Of a stretch of DNA of 64,000 nucleotides, positions 61,986 through 64,000 are shown in pieces; within the stretch, counting starts at the first letter, position 1; each line of letters opens with the position of its first letter. The translations under genes and the position numbers were made by a program. The stretch lies in the NCBI GenBank assembly GCA_945897885.1, contig CAMDGU010000006.1, positions 27,324 to 91,323 of the forward strand. The letters run 5' to 3'. This DNA comes from Chitinophaga pinensis (lineage in GTDB: Bacteria; Bacteroidota; Bacteroidia; NS11-12g; UBA9320). The notes under the pieces were generated by a model, which had not been told where the DNA came from, made no database searches, and saw nothing but the letters and a program-made list of their open reading frames with translations.

Positions 61986-63323
61986 ATGGGACATCATCAT
62001 ATAGAAATAAAGCAGGAGAAATTTGAGTTTACCTCACGCTCCAAAATGCTTAGTGTGTTATTGTTGGCCGTTGGTATAATTCTATCGGTTATTGGGGTAT
62101 ATCAAATAAAAGGGAATGAAAGCCATACTGTTGAAAAACATGCAACAGAAGTTACTGCAACCCACGCTGAAGGTGCATCGCATGACTTAGCTGACAGTGA
62201 GCACGGTGCAGAACATTCAAAACCTTGGACGACTCGTTTTTGGGCTAATATGCTTTTAAACAGTTATTACTTTTTATTATTTGCAGTAGGAGCCCTATTT
62301 TTTGTAGCTCTTAATTATGTAGCTAATGCCGGTTGGGCTGTTTTGGTAAAAAGAGTTGCTGAGGGAATTAGTGGGTATATACCTATAGGTTTAATTCTTT
62401 TAATTGTAACGTTATACTTTGGGGGAACTCAATTGTACCATTGGATGCACTATGAACATGAAGGTATTAAAGAAGGTGCTGAAGGATTTGATAAAATTTT
62501 AGATGGTAAAAGTGCTTTTTTGAATAGTAAATTTTTGTTCTTAGGAGTGCCATTATTTATACTTATATGGTATACTTTCCGCATAATTCTTCGCCGTTTA
62601 TCCATTAAAGAAGATACGGAAGGGGGAGTTACTTTCTTTAAGAAGTCAATTCGTTTTTCTGCAGCTTTTTTAGTGATTTTCGGATTTAGCTTTTCTATAA
62701 TGATATGGTTAATGATTATGAGTGTGGATGCACATTGGTATAGTACAATTTATACCATCAATAATTTTGCTGTAATGTTTGTAACCTCAATGACGGTTAT
62801 TTGCTTCTTTACCATTTATCTTAAATCTAAAGGGTATATGGAATTAGTTTCTGAAGAGATTTTCCATGATATGGGTAAATTTATGTTTGCATTCTGTATT
62901 TTCTGGGCTTACACCTGGTTAGCTCAATTCTTACTTATTTGGTATGCTAATATTCATGAAGAGGTAGTTTATTATCAAATAAGATTACATGGCTATTTCA
63001 GACCAATTTTCTTTACTAATTTATTTATGAATTTCTTTATACCTTTCTTAATATTAATGATGCGAGATGCTAAACGTAAACCACAATCCTTAATAGTAGC
63101 CGGTGCATTTATATTAGTAGGCCATTGGTTAGATGTATTTTTAATGATAATGCCGGGAGTTGTAGGTTCTTCTACAGGTTTGGGATTGTTAGAATTAGGA
63201 ATGCCAATAGCATTTGCAGGATTGTTTATTTATGTAGCTCAAGCTTCTATTGCAAAGGCTAATTTGTATGCCATTAATCATCCTTATATTATGGAGTCGG
63301 CTACATATGATGTAGGACCGTAA
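61986..63323 (+). CDS. actF: Alternative complex III subunit F
   Basis: A 445-residue membrane protein of about ten helices, paralogous to ActC (NrfD fold). A His-rich insert at residues 38-78 (THAEGASHDLADSEHGAEHS) lies between the first two helices and would face the periplasm. MSVDAHWYSTIYTINNF and GHWLDVFLMIMPG carry conserved polar residues proposed for quinol or proton handling. It is the last gene of the operon; a terminator follows, and no cytochrome oxidase genes are adjacent in this window. Confidence 0.92.
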   Translation: MGHHHIEIKQEKFEFTSRSKMLSVLLLAVGIILSVIGVYQIKGNESHTVEKHATEVTATHAEGASHDLADSEHGAEHSKPWTTRFWANMLLNSYYFLLFAVGALFFVALNYVANAGWAVLVKRVAEGISGYIPIGLILLIVTLYFGGTQLYHWMHYEHEGIKEGAEGFDKILDGKSAFLNSKFLFLGVPLFILIWYTFRIILRRLSIKEDTEGGVTFFKKSIRFSAAFLVIFGFSFSIMIWLMIMSVDAHWYSTIYTINNFAVMFVTSMTVICFFTIYLKSKGYMELVSEEIFHDMGKFMFAFCIFWAYTWLAQFLLIWYANIHEEVVYYQIRLHGYFRPIFFTNLFMNFFIPFLILMMRDAKRKPQSLIVAGAFILVGHWLDVFLMIMPGVVGSSTGLGLLELGMPIAFAGLFIYVAQASIAKANLYAINHPYIMESATYDVGP

Positions 63324-63340
63324 GAAAAAATAGTTTTAAT

Positions 63341-63377
63341 AAAAAAGCTCAAGGTATTCAATATCTTGAGCTTTTTT
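63341..63377. terminator. Intrinsic terminator of the act operon
   Basis: AAAAAAGCTCAAG, 11-nt loop, CTTGAGCTTTTTT. Near-symmetric, so possibly bidirectional. It lies 18 nt after the actF stop. Confidence 0.92.
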
Positions 63378-63455
63378 GTATTATTTACTTAATAGATTAT
63401 TTGCCCGATAATTATGGTTCTTTTTTTAATGTTTCCCTCGCTGGTGCATGACTTG

Positions 63456-63660
63456 CTATGGTAACTGCTGGTTGGAGTTTGCAACTATAAGTGTTAGAAA
63501 AACATGAAAGCCGCCACCTAAGCCGCCGCCGCGCAGGCCAACTGAGGCTAGACGATGGCTGGGAAGTTTACTATGGTGAGATTCAGGAGGTAAGAATGTA
63601 ATTTTTGGTGGTTTGTTTCTTTTTTGTTTCCATCTTTTGTACAAACAAAAAATTAGTATA
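63456..63660. repeat. GC-rich repeat-like element
   Basis: A local GC-rich island (GCCGCCACCTAAGCCGCCGC) is followed by AGGAGGTAAGAATGTAATTT and a T-rich stretch ending in a TTTTGT/ACAAAA hairpin near 63632-63650. Its layout (GC-rich core, GGAGG, poly-T, hairpin) parallels 1257-1425 read on the minus strand. Probably another member of a dispersed non-coding family; the minus-strand open frame through it is not credible. Confidence 0.4.
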
Positions 63661-63713
63661 GAATAACAATTGGTATCTGCTGATTAACTCAATATTTACC
63701 TAAACCCCAAACT

Positions 63714-63836
63714 ATGAAAAATAAAAAGTTTCTATTCACAGCAGTCATTATCTCTTTATTATTTACATTTAAACAAAGTGTAAAAGCCCAAACAGGTTAT
63801 TATTCTCCTTCACAACATGTTGAAGTAAAGGTTTAA
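63714..63836 (+). CDS. Short secreted peptide or truncated secreted protein
   Basis: Forty codons: KNKKFLFTAVIISLLFTFKQ then SVKAQ make a convincing signal peptide with a cleavage site, but only TGYYSPSQHVEVKV follows before TAA. A clear terminator lies 60 nt later. Either a genuine small exported peptide of about 14 residues or, more likely, the stub of a secreted protein gene cut by a stop. I see no continuation of a coding frame after the stop. Confidence 0.45.
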   Translation: MKNKKFLFTAVIISLLFTFKQSVKAQTGYYSPSQHVEVKV

Positions 63837-63897
63837 TTTTAAAATTATTAATAATTTCCTGCAGCAATTGAATTATATATTAATCGATAAACCATTT

Positions 63898-63921
63898 AAC
63901 CACTCTCAGGAGTGGTTTTTT
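63898..63921 (+). terminator. Intrinsic terminator
   Basis: AACCACTC, loop TCAG, GAGTGGTT followed by T. Classic shape; it ends the transcript of the 63714 peptide. The last 79 bases of the window show nothing further. Confidence 0.85.
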
Positions 63922-64000
63922 ATTGATAAAAAATTGTTTTTGATTTAGTCAATACTTTCTGTGCTAACACTTTTGCTACACATCAAATAAAAAACCCTTG

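Noticed and set aside
63456..63644. Minus-strand 62-codon open frame rich in Arg, Gly and Pro
   Set aside because: It results from the GC-rich island; there is no start signal or family match.

Overview
The window is chromosomal DNA of an aerobic, menaquinone-using member of the Bacteroidota. The evidence is its low GC, the absence of strong Shine-Dalgarno sequences, many TAnnTTTG promoter boxes, two type IX secretion system (T9SS) components (PorX and PorT), several proteins with T9SS C-terminal sorting domains, a complete 14-gene complex I operon with a short NuoG, and an alternative complex III operon (actABCDEF). Genus-level placement is not possible from this sequence alone.

Layout. 1-5106: tail of lysA, a cold-shock-domain protein, then a leftward group (coiled-coil membrane protein, DedA protein, MtfA-type zinc peptidase) and the peptidoglycan transglycosylase mtgA. 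5141-5470: a cluster of TTGTCAT...ATGACAA palindromic repeats. 5708-18371: nuoA to nuoN on the plus strand. 18377-22964: an HD phosphohydrolase, porX, and two secreted proteins. 23291-27932: split transketolase with a von Willebrand factor A gene lodged between its halves, then a divergent Nramp-type transporter. 27938-37082: an FAD oxidoreductase, a barrel protein and engB on the minus strand; ubiE, porT, tgt, a four-helix-bundle protein, an LptF/G permease and a HEAT-cyclophilin fusion on the plus strand. 37411-44926: a muramidase-like protein, fadD, a small lipoprotein, and a haem-uptake-like locus made of one TonB-dependent receptor between two HmuY-like proteins. 45693-54929: trxB, a SirB1-type protein, topA, an M43 protease with T9SS tail, recN and a lytic transglycosylase. 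55381-63323: actABCDEF, ending in a strong terminator.

How the genes fit together. Complex I reduces menaquinone (ubiE completes its synthesis) and alternative complex III oxidises the quinol, so the window holds two large modules of one respiratory chain. PorX and PorT serve the T9SS, whose likely cargo here includes the M43 protease, an HmuY-like protein and the product of 22146-22964. Wall enzymes (MtgA and two lysozyme-like proteins) and an LPS-export permease complete an envelope theme.

The least ordinary parts are: the HmuY/receptor locus with tandem palindromes placed as activator sites; decayed genes in four intergenic stretches (thioredoxin-like secreted protein, GNAT acetyltransferase, response-regulator receiver domain, T9SS sorting domain, plus one unidentified fragment); overlapping divergent promoters between engB and ubiE; and a recurrent layout in which the -7 box lies only 4-9 nt before the start codon, suggesting leaderless mRNAs. 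I found no tRNA, rRNA, CRISPR array or intact insertion sequence.
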